A stretch of 64,000 bases of DNA from Candidatus Defluviibacterium haderslevense (lineage in GTDB: Bacteria > Bacteroidota > Bacteroidia > Chitinophagales > Saprospiraceae). The stretch spans positions 4,229,501-4,293,500 of the forward strand of contig JADJRL010000003.1 in assembly GCA_016712225.1 (NCBI GenBank), in the 5' to 3' direction. The notes beneath the pieces are model-generated. The model saw only the letters and a program-made list of their open reading frames with translations, searched no databases and was not told the DNA's origin. The translations under genes and the position numbers were made by a program. How positions within the stretch are numbered: the stretch's first letter is position 1; every line of letters starts with the position of its first letter. Shown here in pieces: positions 55,152 to 63,460 of the stretch.

Positions 55152-56900
55152 ATGGAAAAAATGACTCAAGATTGGTTTGAAATGACAGATCTAAAGAAGC
55201 GCTATTTCGACAAGATGGTATGGATACCACTATTTCAAAGTATGGATGTAAAAAAGGGTGTTTTTGGGTTTGTTGATTATACAGAGGAATATTTTGCATT
55301 TCGTACAATTGCCGTTCCAATTTCACAAAAAGTTAATGCAGAAAACCTTGACTGGAGCGATGCTGAATATTTTGATAATTCTGACAGAGCTAGAGATAAT
55401 TACTCACCTGGTTATATTTATCGGAATAAAGATTATGGAATAGTTGGTGAAAATCTTGTAACGGAAGGAAGAGGTAATACTGAAGTATGTTCAGATTGGT
55501 TTCTGAATCCTGACTTACTTGTGGCTTTAGGATTAAAACAAGAAGGAGATATTTGGAAAGCTATTGATTTTGGTTTTGACGAAGTAATAAAAATTAATCG
55601 AGATGAGAAAGGGTATGTTCAAGAAATTTTAATAAAAGCTCAATACCTTAAAGATTACCTGAGTGCAAGAGGAATGGCACTTTATATTTGTTCATACCGC
55701 TCGAGAAAACAGATTTTAGAGAATGTAGATCATATAAAATGGAATGATGAAAGTATTAAAGTATTTGAACTAGATAAATGGGAAGGTAGTGTTAATACAA
55801 TTCATGAAGGCGGTCATCTATTCGATTCAGGTTTTGCAGTGTTAAACATATCTCGGACAGATGTGGATTACAAAGAAGATGTTCCAAATCTTGAATTTCC
55901 TTCTGAGAATAGCACAAAGACAAGCGAATATGAGGGAAAATTTGAAGGTAAAAAATTGTTCATTATTGAAGGAGAACTTTGGCGCCGCGAATGGATTGAA
56001 CCTGCAGAAAAAAGTACAATTGTACTAGATGAAGAAATAGAACCAACAGCATTTTTTATCACTGATAATTCTGGAAAAAAGGAAAGTAGAAAAACTCTAG
56101 ATGATAATACCAGTAGATGGCTCTGGTTTAAGCCCAACATCATAAATGCAATTCTTGGAGTTAGAGGCTCAAAACTTATATGGTATACGCAAGATACTGG
56201 AAGAGTTGGTTTTTTAAGTAGTCAAATACATTTTGGTATAAATTCCATTGGATTAATAAATGTTCTCGCAGTTGATATGGCTAGACTGCCTGATTGGCAA
56301 CAAAATATTTGGGTAGGATACAATATTTCTCCTGAAGGAGGTGTTAGTGCTGAATTACTTATGTCTCAAATGGAAGCTAGACCTGCCCAGACCTTGCCTC
56401 CAGAAGCTTATTTACATAAAGCAACTGAATGTGTAAATGAATTCTTATTCAAACTTTACGGAATAAAGGTCTTTAAAGAATATTCCGATGTTACAACATT
56501 AATAGGAAGAATACATCGATTTCGTGTGAATGATAAAAACAGTTTATTTCAACTTGCCAAAGACATTTATCTTTTTATAGGAGAAAGGATCGACACCGCA
56601 CAAATTAAAAAAATTGTGAAGCCAACTAAAGAGGAGAAATGGGGTCAATTAATTTCCTTAGAAAAGTTACTTTCACTTAAAATTGATCCCCAAACTGCTC
56701 ACGATTTACTGAGTCCACTATGGGGGATATATACTCTTAGAATCTCTGATGCACATTTAGCTTCAGATGATCTGAGTGATGCATACAAGAACTGCAATCT
56801 TGATGAAACACAACCATTTGTTATTCAAGCACGTCAATTAATATACTGCGCAACAGACTCACTGTATAATATTTGCTTCACTTTAGAAAATATTAAATGA
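55152..56900 (+). CDS. 582-residue uncharacterised soluble protein between two replication-gene copies
   Basis: I chose the ATG at 55152 ('MEKMTQDWFEMTDL'); an in-frame TTG at 55104 would give 598 residues. No signal, no membrane segment, no coiled coil. The protein is tryptophan- and aromatic-rich. Visible parts: 'FEVNPDLLVALGL'-like alternating segments around 130-200, 'YICSYRSRKQIL', 'INTIHEGGHLFDSGF'-type loop (HEGGH, though not a peptidase pattern I can support), and a helical C-terminal third ('HDLLSPLWGIYTLRISDAHL'). I recognise no family. Single cargo genes of this size in such slots are often defence genes, but that is inference only. Confidence 0.7.
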   Translation: MEKMTQDWFEMTDLKKRYFDKMVWIPLFQSMDVKKGVFGFVDYTEEYFAFRTIAVPISQKVNAENLDWSDAEYFDNSDRARDNYSPGYIYRNKDYGIVGENLVTEGRGNTEVCSDWFLNPDLLVALGLKQEGDIWKAIDFGFDEVIKINRDEKGYVQEILIKAQYLKDYLSARGMALYICSYRSRKQILENVDHIKWNDESIKVFELDKWEGSVNTIHEGGHLFDSGFAVLNISRTDVDYKEDVPNLEFPSENSTKTSEYEGKFEGKKLFIIEGELWRREWIEPAEKSTIVLDEEIEPTAFFITDNSGKKESRKTLDDNTSRWLWFKPNIINAILGVRGSKLIWYTQDTGRVGFLSSQIHFGINSIGLINVLAVDMARLPDWQQNIWVGYNISPEGGVSAELLMSQMEARPAQTLPPEAYLHKATECVNEFLFKLYGIKVFKEYSDVTTLIGRIHRFRVNDKNSLFQLAKDIYLFIGERIDTAQIKKIVKPTKEEKWGQLISLEKLLSLKIDPQTAHDLLSPLWGIYTLRISDAHLASDDLSDAYKNCNLDETQPFVIQARQLIYCATDSLYNICFTLENIK

Positions 56901-56989
56901 AATATAAATTGCTAAAATGGAATTATTAATCTAAATAGGGCAATGAATATCAGACAAAATCGAATACTTAGAAAAATTCAACAAAGACT

Positions 56990-57483
56990 CAATCCAATGA
57001 TATATCAACAAACAACACAAGTACCAAATATCTTGTTTGATAAACACTTACCAAACCTATAATTGTCATTACTAAAAATAGTTCACATAATAATTTCGCC
57101 AAACAGCAGGGTGGGTCAATTTAAAGACTGGATTTAGGAAAAGTAAGGCCAGGCTCTCTATCATTCAATTCATCTTTAAAACAAATTTATCTAGAAGAAT
57201 TGTATCAAGTACAATTAGTAAGCTTGTAAACAAAGGATTAATATGTATTTCTTGCCAAAATGGCAATTCCCTCCATAAGTCGGAAGATAGAAAAGGCAAA
57301 TACACAATGCTCTTTTCCCTAACCTGTGCACATGATGACAACAACCAGTGCACTTGGCGACAAGCACCTGGGCAAAATAGTGCATATAACAAAACTAAGA
57401 ATTCAAAAATAAAAGAAACAAAATTAAATACAAGTCCTTTTAGGACAAATTCTTTGAAGTCTGTTGCGGAGATATTATATTAA
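56990..57483 (+). pseudogene. Decayed copy of the replication-O-like gene
   Basis: Three-frame reading gives 'YQQTTQVPNILFDKHLPNL', a middle with stops and frameshifts, then 'SKLVNKGLICISCQNGNS', and the end 'NKTKNSKIKETKL' and 'TSPFRTNSLKSVAEIL', all matching the protein at 54530 in order. The final 'agtccttttaggacaaattc' is shared exactly with 54967-54987. It also contains a perfect TTGCCAAAATGGCAA at 57252-57266 where the intact gene has a diverged sequence. Confidence 0.8.
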
Positions 57484-57509
57484 CAAAGAATGAACTTACT
57501 TCATTAAAT

Positions 57510-57839
57510 TTATTGAAGTATAATTTTTTCCGATGTAGCAACAATAACTTTGATAAACGCTTCAACTTTAATAATAAGATCTGCATGAAATTGTGTTTTC
57601 TTGCTAATATTCGACGGAATCTCCATATGCTGAACTGGTACGGTTGCAACAATTGATTTTTCTTCAAGTACTTGCCAATAAGGTTTTTCCGAATGACTTT
57701 CTGTCAACTGATACAATATTTAAATTAGAAATTCTTTGTCAAGATCATCATTCGTGAAATTAATGTCAAAATTCACTGATTGATTATTGATCCCTGTAAA
57801 TGTTGGATTCTTTAATTTAATATTAGCTATTGTAGGCAT
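57510..57839 (-). pseudogene. Small gene interrupted by an in-frame stop
   Basis: From ATG 57839 the frame reads 'MPTIANIKLKNPTFTG', 'VNFDINFTNDDLDKEFLI', a TAA at codon 40, and then continues in the same frame for about 69 codons ('YQLTESHSEKPYWQVLEEKS', 'VQHMEIPSNISKKTQFHADL') to a stop at 57510. Together about 109 residues would make one beta-then-helix protein. The two halves have normal composition, so this looks like a recently inactivated gene, or two genes if the TTG at 57716 is used. Confidence 0.5.
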
Positions 57840-58203
57840 AATTCATTCTTTATAAAGTTAATTTGCAAATTTAAATAAATAATCCAATTAAGATAATCTT
57901 TCTAATATAAAAAAGTAAAAAATACATGAAAATAGCGAAATAGACAGTCACTTGTGGATAACTCAAAATTTCAAAATCGAGTAACTAAACCACCAATCCT
58001 AAAATACCCAATAAAATCAACAACAAATTTCCCTTTCATTACATTTGATTGCTTTTAGCAATCCCTTTCAAATTTGCGTCAAAATCCATATCTCAAATGG
58101 AAATGAAAGTGATATAATATTGGCATAATACAACCTAATAAGTTTCCTGAAATGTTCTAATCGAACACTTGGAATCCATACTAAAATCGAAGCTGGCGAA
58201 AAA
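57840..58203. other. Intergenic region upstream of the XRE gene
   Basis: About 360 bp without a gene, AT-rich, ending in the operator-like palindrome at 58204. It contains the promoter of the XRE/RuvC-like pair. Confidence 0.4.
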
Positions 58204-58237
58204 AAATTGCCAATTTGGCAATTTCTGCCCTCTACGA
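58204..58237. promoter_or_regulatory. Operator-like palindrome upstream of the XRE regulator
   Basis: AAATTGCCA-ATT-TGGCAATTT (58204-58224) is a perfect inverted repeat, followed by CTGCCCTCTACGA, the outer arm of the 47-bp site. It lies 66 bases before the XRE ATG, in a position suited to autoregulation. The left outer arm is missing. Confidence 0.65.
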
Positions 58238-58302
58238 ATAGAAATCAATATAGACTAAAGTTAGAACATTAGAAAGCTCATCATTTTCTAATCATTAATT
58301 TT

Positions 58303-58650
58303 ATGTCCCATCCATCAAATTATTTAAGGATGTATCGCAAAAAATCGCCATTAACTCAAAACGATATGGGTTTTCTAATTGGCCTAAAAGAAATCTCAAA
58401 TATTTCCAGATATGAAAAAGGTCAAAGACAACCAAACATAGAATTCCTACTGAATTACCATCACATATTTGAATTATCAATTGAATCATTCTATGAACCA
58501 CAATCAGAACTCATTAAGGAGCATCTCACTGAAAGGATACAAATGCTCATATTGGAGATAAAAAAAAGCAATAACACATTAAAGAATACCCCTAGAATAA
58601 AATTTCTTGAACAAATTATTATTAGACTAAATAATTATATAAATCAATGA
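58303..58650 (+). CDS. XRE-family helix-turn-helix regulator
   Basis: 115 residues. Residues about 8-60 form a Cro/CI-type HTH ('YRKKSPLTQNDMGFLIGLKEISNISRYEKGQRQPN', with the usual 'R.EKG.R.P'). The rest is helical ('LTERIQMLILEIKKSNNTL'). It is preceded by the palindrome at 58204 and overlaps the next gene by four bases (ATGA). It is the only evident HTH regulator in the second module and therefore the best candidate to bind the shared palindromes. Confidence 0.88.
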   Translation: MSHPSNYLRMYRKKSPLTQNDMGFLIGLKEISNISRYEKGQRQPNIEFLLNYHHIFELSIESFYEPQSELIKEHLTERIQMLILEIKKSNNTLKNTPRIKFLEQIIIRLNNYINQ

Positions 58651-59150
58651 CTCAATCAACACAGAGGAAGAATATAGTTTATGCATTGTACCCTAATGCT
58701 AATGGTTTTGGTTTTGTATATTTAGAGAATCCTAGGAAACTCCTAGATTATGGATCTGTTCGGATTAATCCAATAAGTAATAGAAAGGTACTTGAGCGAA
58801 TTAAGAGGTCTTTTGAATATCTTAGGCCATCTATTGTAATAATCCAAGATCCAGAAGGAAAGGCTTCCCGAGTAGGAAGGAGAGTTCGGAGACTGATTGA
58901 TAAAATTATAGTCCTTGCATCGGAAGAGAAACTCAAGGTTGTTCAATATTCAAGGGATCAAGTTAGAGATGTTTTTGAGCAATTTGGTGCGGTCACCAAA
59001 TATGAGATATCAAAAGTGCTTTTAACTGAATTTAAGGAATTGGAATTGCGGAAACCTAAAAAACGGAAAACATGGGAAAGTGAGAGTCATAATATGCCGA
59101 TATTTGATGCTTTGTCATTAGCTTTGGTTTGGTATTATTTATCAGATTAA
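58647..59150 (+). CDS. RuvC-like (RNase H fold) putative resolvase
   Basis: 167 residues, start overlapping the XRE stop. The layout 'IVYALYPNANGFGFVYLENPRKLLDYGSV' (strand pair), 'RPSIVIIQDPEG' (acidic residue after strand), 'KLKVVQYSRDQVRDVFEQFGAVTKYEISKVL' and a final 'HNMPIFDALSLALVWY' (D in the last helix) is that of RuvC/YqgF-type Holliday-junction nucleases. However, the first catalytic acid is replaced near 'ALYPN'. Similar proteins occur with XRE genes in Bacteroidota mobile elements. Activity is uncertain. Confidence 0.68.
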   Translation: MTQSTQRKNIVYALYPNANGFGFVYLENPRKLLDYGSVRINPISNRKVLERIKRSFEYLRPSIVIIQDPEGKASRVGRRVRRLIDKIIVLASEEKLKVVQYSRDQVRDVFEQFGAVTKYEISKVLLTEFKELELRKPKKRKTWESESHNMPIFDALSLALVWYYLSD

Positions 59151-59257
59151 TTATGTAAAAAATTATTATCAATTAATATGTCTTAATTTATCAACCCTCA
59201 GATTAAAATAAACTTTGGTTAAAGACAATATTATAAAATTGTAATCCCAAGAACAGA

Positions 59258-59690
59258 TTATTTAATCTTTTCTGTAATTTTATCTGTACTCGACAAATTT
59301 GAATGCTCAATATCTTTGTTGTTGAAAACAGTTGGTTGACGTGTAAAAATTGTAGTGGCTCCAAGTGAAATAATTCCGTTAATTCTCACTTCAGGTTTAG
59401 ATTTTTCTGTAAGATTAATGCAGATGACAAAGTGCTTTATTGTTCAATCATTTGGATTAGTTGTGAATAAAACTGGATTAACACATTGTCACCAAGATTT
59501 GTACTAAATTCATTTGTTCTTTATATCCTCTTTTTAATATCATATTTAATTAATGTGAATTCTTTAAATGACCCAGTTCCAGGCTCTACATTTATAACTT
59601 TTAAAGTTAACTTTATTCCATTTCTTAATTGAATTTTTTAAATATAGGAGATACAATTCAGTTGCCAGAGTAATGAAAAATTCTATAATA
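59258..59690 (-). pseudogene. Degraded coding remnant, several frames
   Basis: The minus strand gives a good 62-codon tail ('HFVICINLTEKSKPEVRINGIISLGATTIF' and 'FNNKDIEHSNLSSTDKI') ending at 59258. Upstream pieces in other frames ('RNGIKLTLKVINVEPGTGSFKEFTLIKYDI') have similar beta-rich composition. Stops and frameshifts separate them, so this is a dead gene of about 145 codons of unknown family. Confidence 0.45.
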
Positions 59691-59739
59691 TTAGATGAAA
59701 TTCAGTTTTTAGTATGACATGATTTAAGAGAAACTAAAA

Positions 59740-60345
59740 TCAGTTATCTAAATATATTTTTTGGTTATCTATAAAAAGAGATATTTTAGGATTGAGTTCA
59801 TTATTACTTATTAATTTTTCTTTAACCATTGACACTAAAGATTTTGAGCGAATAGCATTATATTCATTTTCATTCCAACTATATAACCCAAATTTATTCA
59901 AAAGATTTTTTAAATATTCTTCAGTTTTCTGAATTGATTCATTATTGGATATTACTTTTTCAATTTCAAAAAAATCTCCTATTGGCGTATCCAATTTTAG
60001 GCAAAATTCACTTTCTAAATTTCTGAATATTATCCTTTTGCTAATGGAAATTAAACCTTCTTCATAACCTAAATAATATAACTGTTGTAAAAATGCTTTA
60101 CTTTCTTCAATATTAATTTTAGTAATTAATTCTTCCTGATTTGAAATACTCTTTATGGTTTTTCTTTTAAGAATAAACTCAGCTGAATTGTTTATAATTT
60201 TAAATCTAAAGTCGTGATTATATTTAAAAAAAATAACTAATTCATTTGATTTAAAACTTGATTGATAGTGCGCCAAAAGTCGCTGAATCAAATCATTTTT
60301 GTTATTAGGGAGCTCACCTCTTAATTCAACTTCAATTTGCTTCAT
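59740..60345 (-). CDS. CYTH-domain protein (triphosphate tunnel metalloenzyme-like), last gene of the CYTH-GT operon
   Basis: 201 residues. The N-terminus 'MKQIEVELRGEL' is an ExEx(R) variant of the CYTH signature EXEXK. It is followed by 'DFRFKIINNSAEFILKRK', 'LYYLGYEEGLISISKRIIFR' and 'EFCLKLDTPIGDFFEIEKVI', matching the successive strands of a CYTH beta-tunnel (class IV adenylate cyclase/thiamine-triphosphatase fold). It binds triphosphates and divalent metal in the family; the substrate here is unknown. It overlaps the kinase gene by 14 bases, so it is translated in the same unit. It is clearly related to the N-terminal domain of the 61272 protein. Confidence 0.8.
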   Translation of the reverse strand: MKQIEVELRGELPNNKNDLIQRLLAHYQSSFKSNELVIFFKYNHDFRFKIINNSAEFILKRKTIKSISNQEELITKINIEESKAFLQQLYYLGYEEGLISISKRIIFRNLESEFCLKLDTPIGDFFEIEKVISNNESIQKTEEYLKNLLNKFGLYSWNENEYNAIRSKSLVSMVKEKLISNNELNPKISLFIDNQKIYLDN

Positions 60346-61300
60346 GGTATTTTATGCTAAATTTAAAAAATTTTATACTCATTCTTAAATATTTATGAAA
60401 TTCACATTTATGAATAATATCAGTAAAGGCTAATTGAAATATTATTTCTCGAGCGATATGGAAAAATAATTTATCTTTAGAACAAATATTTTGTTTTAGT
60501 ATATGATTTAATCCCAACTTAAATAAATAATTATTTTTAGTATTAAAGTATATAGATTTTAGAAATACAGCATAATCAGTTTCATTATCTAAATACAATG
60601 CCCATTCCCAGTCAATAATTCTAATTTCACTATTTTCTTTCAAAATGTTTTTAACATTTAGATCTTTGTGCGAAAAATGAAAATTATTTTGATTTAAGAA
60701 AATAATATTCCCAACAATATTATGTAAACTGTGAATTTCATTTCGTAAATCTTTATAGTCTTCAAATTTATTTTTACTAAGAGCATATGTGAATACATCC
60801 TCAATAAATTGAAAGTAGTCTTTATGTTTAATATATCCTTGATCAATTTTATTAATTACACCAAAATTTGGAGACATGTTTGTGTGCAAAAGGGAAATAA
60901 TTTTAATGGTTTTATATATATCTACGATATTCAAATCAGTAAAATACTTTAGCGGAATTCCATTTAATGCTTCAGTAATTAAAAATGAAACCTTTTCTTT
61001 GGGGTTAATAGAATATATGCCTTTACAAACAATCTTAGGAACCTTAACACCTATAGTTTTAGCAAGATTCATTCCTAAAACTTCCGAATAATAATGATTC
61101 TCTGGAAATCTTGGATCTGCTATTTTTATATAATATGTAATATCGTTTTTAACGAACATTCTAACACAATTTATATGTGAACTTTCAATGTTTTTCAATT
61201 TTAAATTTCCTATAAAATCAAACTTATCATAAATAATTCTAGAAAATAATTTATCTGTAATTAAATTTAATTTATTTTTGTCGTAATTTTTCAAAAGCAT
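60332..61300 (-). CDS. Aminoglycoside-phosphotransferase-like kinase
   Basis: 322 residues. Kinase-like features: 'ITYYIKIADP' (ATP-lysine strand), 'VSFLITEALNGIPL' (hinge), the catalytic loop 'FSHKDLNVKNIL' (H211, D213, N218) and 'IRIIDWEWALY' (D230), the DWE metal-binding motif of APH/choline-kinase-like enzymes. These phosphorylate small molecules or sugars, rarely antibiotics; no APH(3')-type detail is visible. It overlaps the CYTH-glycosyltransferase gene by 29 bases upstream and the CYTH gene by 14 bases downstream, so the three proteins probably act together. Confidence 0.82.
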   Translation of the reverse strand: MLLKNYDKNKLNLITDKLFSRIIYDKFDFIGNLKLKNIESSHINCVRMFVKNDITYYIKIADPRFPENHYYSEVLGMNLAKTIGVKVPKIVCKGIYSINPKEKVSFLITEALNGIPLKYFTDLNIVDIYKTIKIISLLHTNMSPNFGVINKIDQGYIKHKDYFQFIEDVFTYALSKNKFEDYKDLRNEIHSLHNIVGNIIFLNQNNFHFSHKDLNVKNILKENSEIRIIDWEWALYLDNETDYAVFLKSIYFNTKNNYLFKLGLNHILKQNICSKDKLFFHIAREIIFQLAFTDIIHKCEFHKYLRMSIKFFKFSIKYHEAN

Positions 61301-62942
61301 ATAAATAACCTTTTTGATGTATTATTTTATTATAAATATTAACTGTTTCATGTAATTCAGAAATTTTACGTTCTCTAACTTCATTAATTCGTTCACTTTC
61401 TGTCTCCATATGGAATACTCCTGTAGAAAGCAAAGGAACAATATAAATACCAATTGCAATAAGACAAGCTCCAAAAAGAGTATCTTCATAACCCCATTTT
61501 ACACCAAATTGTTCCTCAAAGCCACCAATTTTAATAAAATGACTTTTATTTATACTTAAGTTATGGGTAACTACCATGCAAGGCAGATCATAAGGACCTA
61601 AAATTTTACCAAATCCAAATGATTTAAAGTTGTCCGTCGCCTCTAAACATCTAACTTCATTTTGCTCCATTACTGGATATAGACCAACCCAATCTCTTTT
61701 AGGAAATATAGAATATCTAAAATCTTTTTTGAAATCTGGTTTTCCAACAGCTGAGCTCAAATCAAATAAATTTATATTCTCTTTAAATGATACTAATGCA
61801 ATGTTTTCTATAAATTGATGTCTGACAAGTGTTTCTTTAATAAAATTTATATCTAAGCAGATATCTGAATCAATAAATATAAGAACCTGATTTCTGGCTG
61901 CTTTTGCTCCGACATTTCTGGCAAATGATCTACCTTTATTTTTTGAATGTCTAAGAAATAAAACATCAACACCTTTATCTTCCAATCTTTTTTTAGATTC
62001 TTGTAAAACGAATTCATTGTCTAAACTTGGGGATCCATCATCTACAATAATTACTTCAATAGCCTTAAATTGCTTAGGAGTTAAGTCTTGTCTGCAAATC
62101 GAATTCAGACACTGAACTATTAATGGAATATTTTTATAAAGTGGTATTATAATACTTGCACTAATCGTGAAAGCATTTGAATAGTTGATAGGTTGTTCTG
62201 AAACTAATTCTTCATTAGTTATCTTTTTGAATATTCTTTCAAGATCAGAATAATCATTACTTTTTATTCTAACCAACCCCTGTATTGATTCCTCAAATAA
62301 AAATTTCGAACTACTACTAGAATATTCATATTTTATTAACAAATTTTTAATCTTAGAATTTAGAGAACCATTTTCATTAATTAAACTTTCCTTCTCCTTA
62401 TTTTTCCAAGTTTTATTAATATATTCGTTGTATTCTTCATTGGTCCATGGAATGATATTTAATTTTTCTAAAACATAAATTAAAGCATCCAAATGAGGCT
62501 GATCATCTATGAGAGATTTTATTTGGAAAAAATCGCCAAACTCTGAATTAAGCCTTATTCGAAATATGCTTGTTTTGTCAGAAAATGTAAGTTTCTGTCC
62601 AATTGAGAATAAACCTTTTGAAAAATTTAATTTGTCCAGAATTCTTATAAAATTTTCTGCATCTCTAAGACTAATTGATGCTGAATATTCATCATTATCA
62701 AAGTTTATTTCTTGAAATTCATGTGGTTTATGCTTTCTGATAAGTTTAAGTGAATCATTAGTTAATCTTAATCGTACATCACCAATGTTCTCTTTAAAAA
62801 ATATTACAAGTTCCTCCGAAATCTCTGGCAATCCATACAAGCTGGTAAGAATCTCAAAAAAATTTTTAAGATCAACTACTTGTTCAGGCAAATAACCCCA
62901 ATAATCACCACGTTTATCAACATATTTAAGTGCATCAGACAT
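61272..62942 (-). CDS. CYTH-like domain fused to a family 2 glycosyltransferase
   Basis: 556 residues. Residues about 25-185 resemble the neighbouring CYTH protein: 'ELVIFFKENIGDVRLRLTND', 'LDKLNFSKGLFSIGQKLTF', 'IFRIRLNSEFGDFFQIKSLI'. The EXEXK signature is missing, so this copy is probably not catalytic. Residues about 260-550 are GT2 (GT-A fold): 'SASIIIPLYKNIPL', 'VIIVDDGSPS' (D301-D302), 'NKGRSFARNVGAKAA', the DXD motif 'IFIDSDICLD' (358-360) and 'VKWGYEDTLFGACL' (acceptor ED). It is the first gene of the operon; two downstream genes overlap it. No membrane anchor is visible, so the sugar transfer is cytoplasmic. The fusion is unusual. Confidence 0.82.
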   Translation of the reverse strand: MSDALKYVDKRGDYWGYLPEQVVDLKNFFEILTSLYGLPEISEELVIFFKENIGDVRLRLTNDSLKLIRKHKPHEFQEINFDNDEYSASISLRDAENFIRILDKLNFSKGLFSIGQKLTFSDKTSIFRIRLNSEFGDFFQIKSLIDDQPHLDALIYVLEKLNIIPWTNEEYNEYINKTWKNKEKESLINENGSLNSKIKNLLIKYEYSSSSSKFLFEESIQGLVRIKSNDYSDLERIFKKITNEELVSEQPINYSNAFTISASIIIPLYKNIPLIVQCLNSICRQDLTPKQFKAIEVIIVDDGSPSLDNEFVLQESKKRLEDKGVDVLFLRHSKNKGRSFARNVGAKAARNQVLIFIDSDICLDINFIKETLVRHQFIENIALVSFKENINLFDLSSAVGKPDFKKDFRYSIFPKRDWVGLYPVMEQNEVRCLEATDNFKSFGFGKILGPYDLPCMVVTHNLSINKSHFIKIGGFEEQFGVKWGYEDTLFGACLIAIGIYIVPLLSTGVFHMETESERINEVRERKISELHETVNIYNKIIHQKGYLYAFEKLRQK

Positions 62943-63088
62943 ACCTAAAATTTATTTATCTTTATTAGACGTATATATTTATTAAATAATTTCTATTCTA
63001 TTATTATTTTTTAGTTGATGAATTTTACAAGTTTGATTTGAAAATTATTTATGAATTAGAGAATTAATATATAATTATTTTATTTCTT

Positions 63089-63448
63089 TCAGTCACTTGA
63101 CCGAATAATGTTCTTCTTAAGAGTATTAATTATTGATGATTGAAGATCAAAATTATTAAGATCCCTCTCCTTTATAAAACCTATACTAAAACCATTTAGC
63201 TCAGATATGTTCCTGATTACCTTTATAATAAGTGATTGTTTATAAAGTTTAAACAAATTACCAGCATTAAACCCCTCAATTAACTTCTTTTCTTCAATTT
63301 TCATTATAATGTATTTTAGAATGTTTTGAGGATATTCATAGATCGATTCTAGCTCATAAAGGATAATTTTCTTTTTAGGTTGAGTATATTTGATTCTGCC
63401 TTTATCGCGTAATTTATGCATTTTACTTTTGACTTTGATGTTGAGCAT
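63089..63448 (-). CDS. Hypothetical basic protein
   Basis: 119 residues with a basic N-terminus ('MLNIKVKSKMHKLRDKGRIKYTQPKKK') and a hydrophobic-helical rest ('LFKLYKQSLIIKVIRNISEL'). No family is recognised. It starts 12 bases after the stop of the gene at 63461, so the two are likely co-transcribed, and ends 146 bp before the CYTH-glycosyltransferase gene on the same strand. Confidence 0.55.
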   Translation of the reverse strand: MLNIKVKSKMHKLRDKGRIKYTQPKKKIILYELESIYEYPQNILKYIIMKIEEKKLIEGFNAGNLFKLYKQSLIIKVIRNISELNGFSIGFIKERDLNNFDLQSSIINTLKKNIIRSSD

Positions 63449-63460
63449 TTACACACTAGA

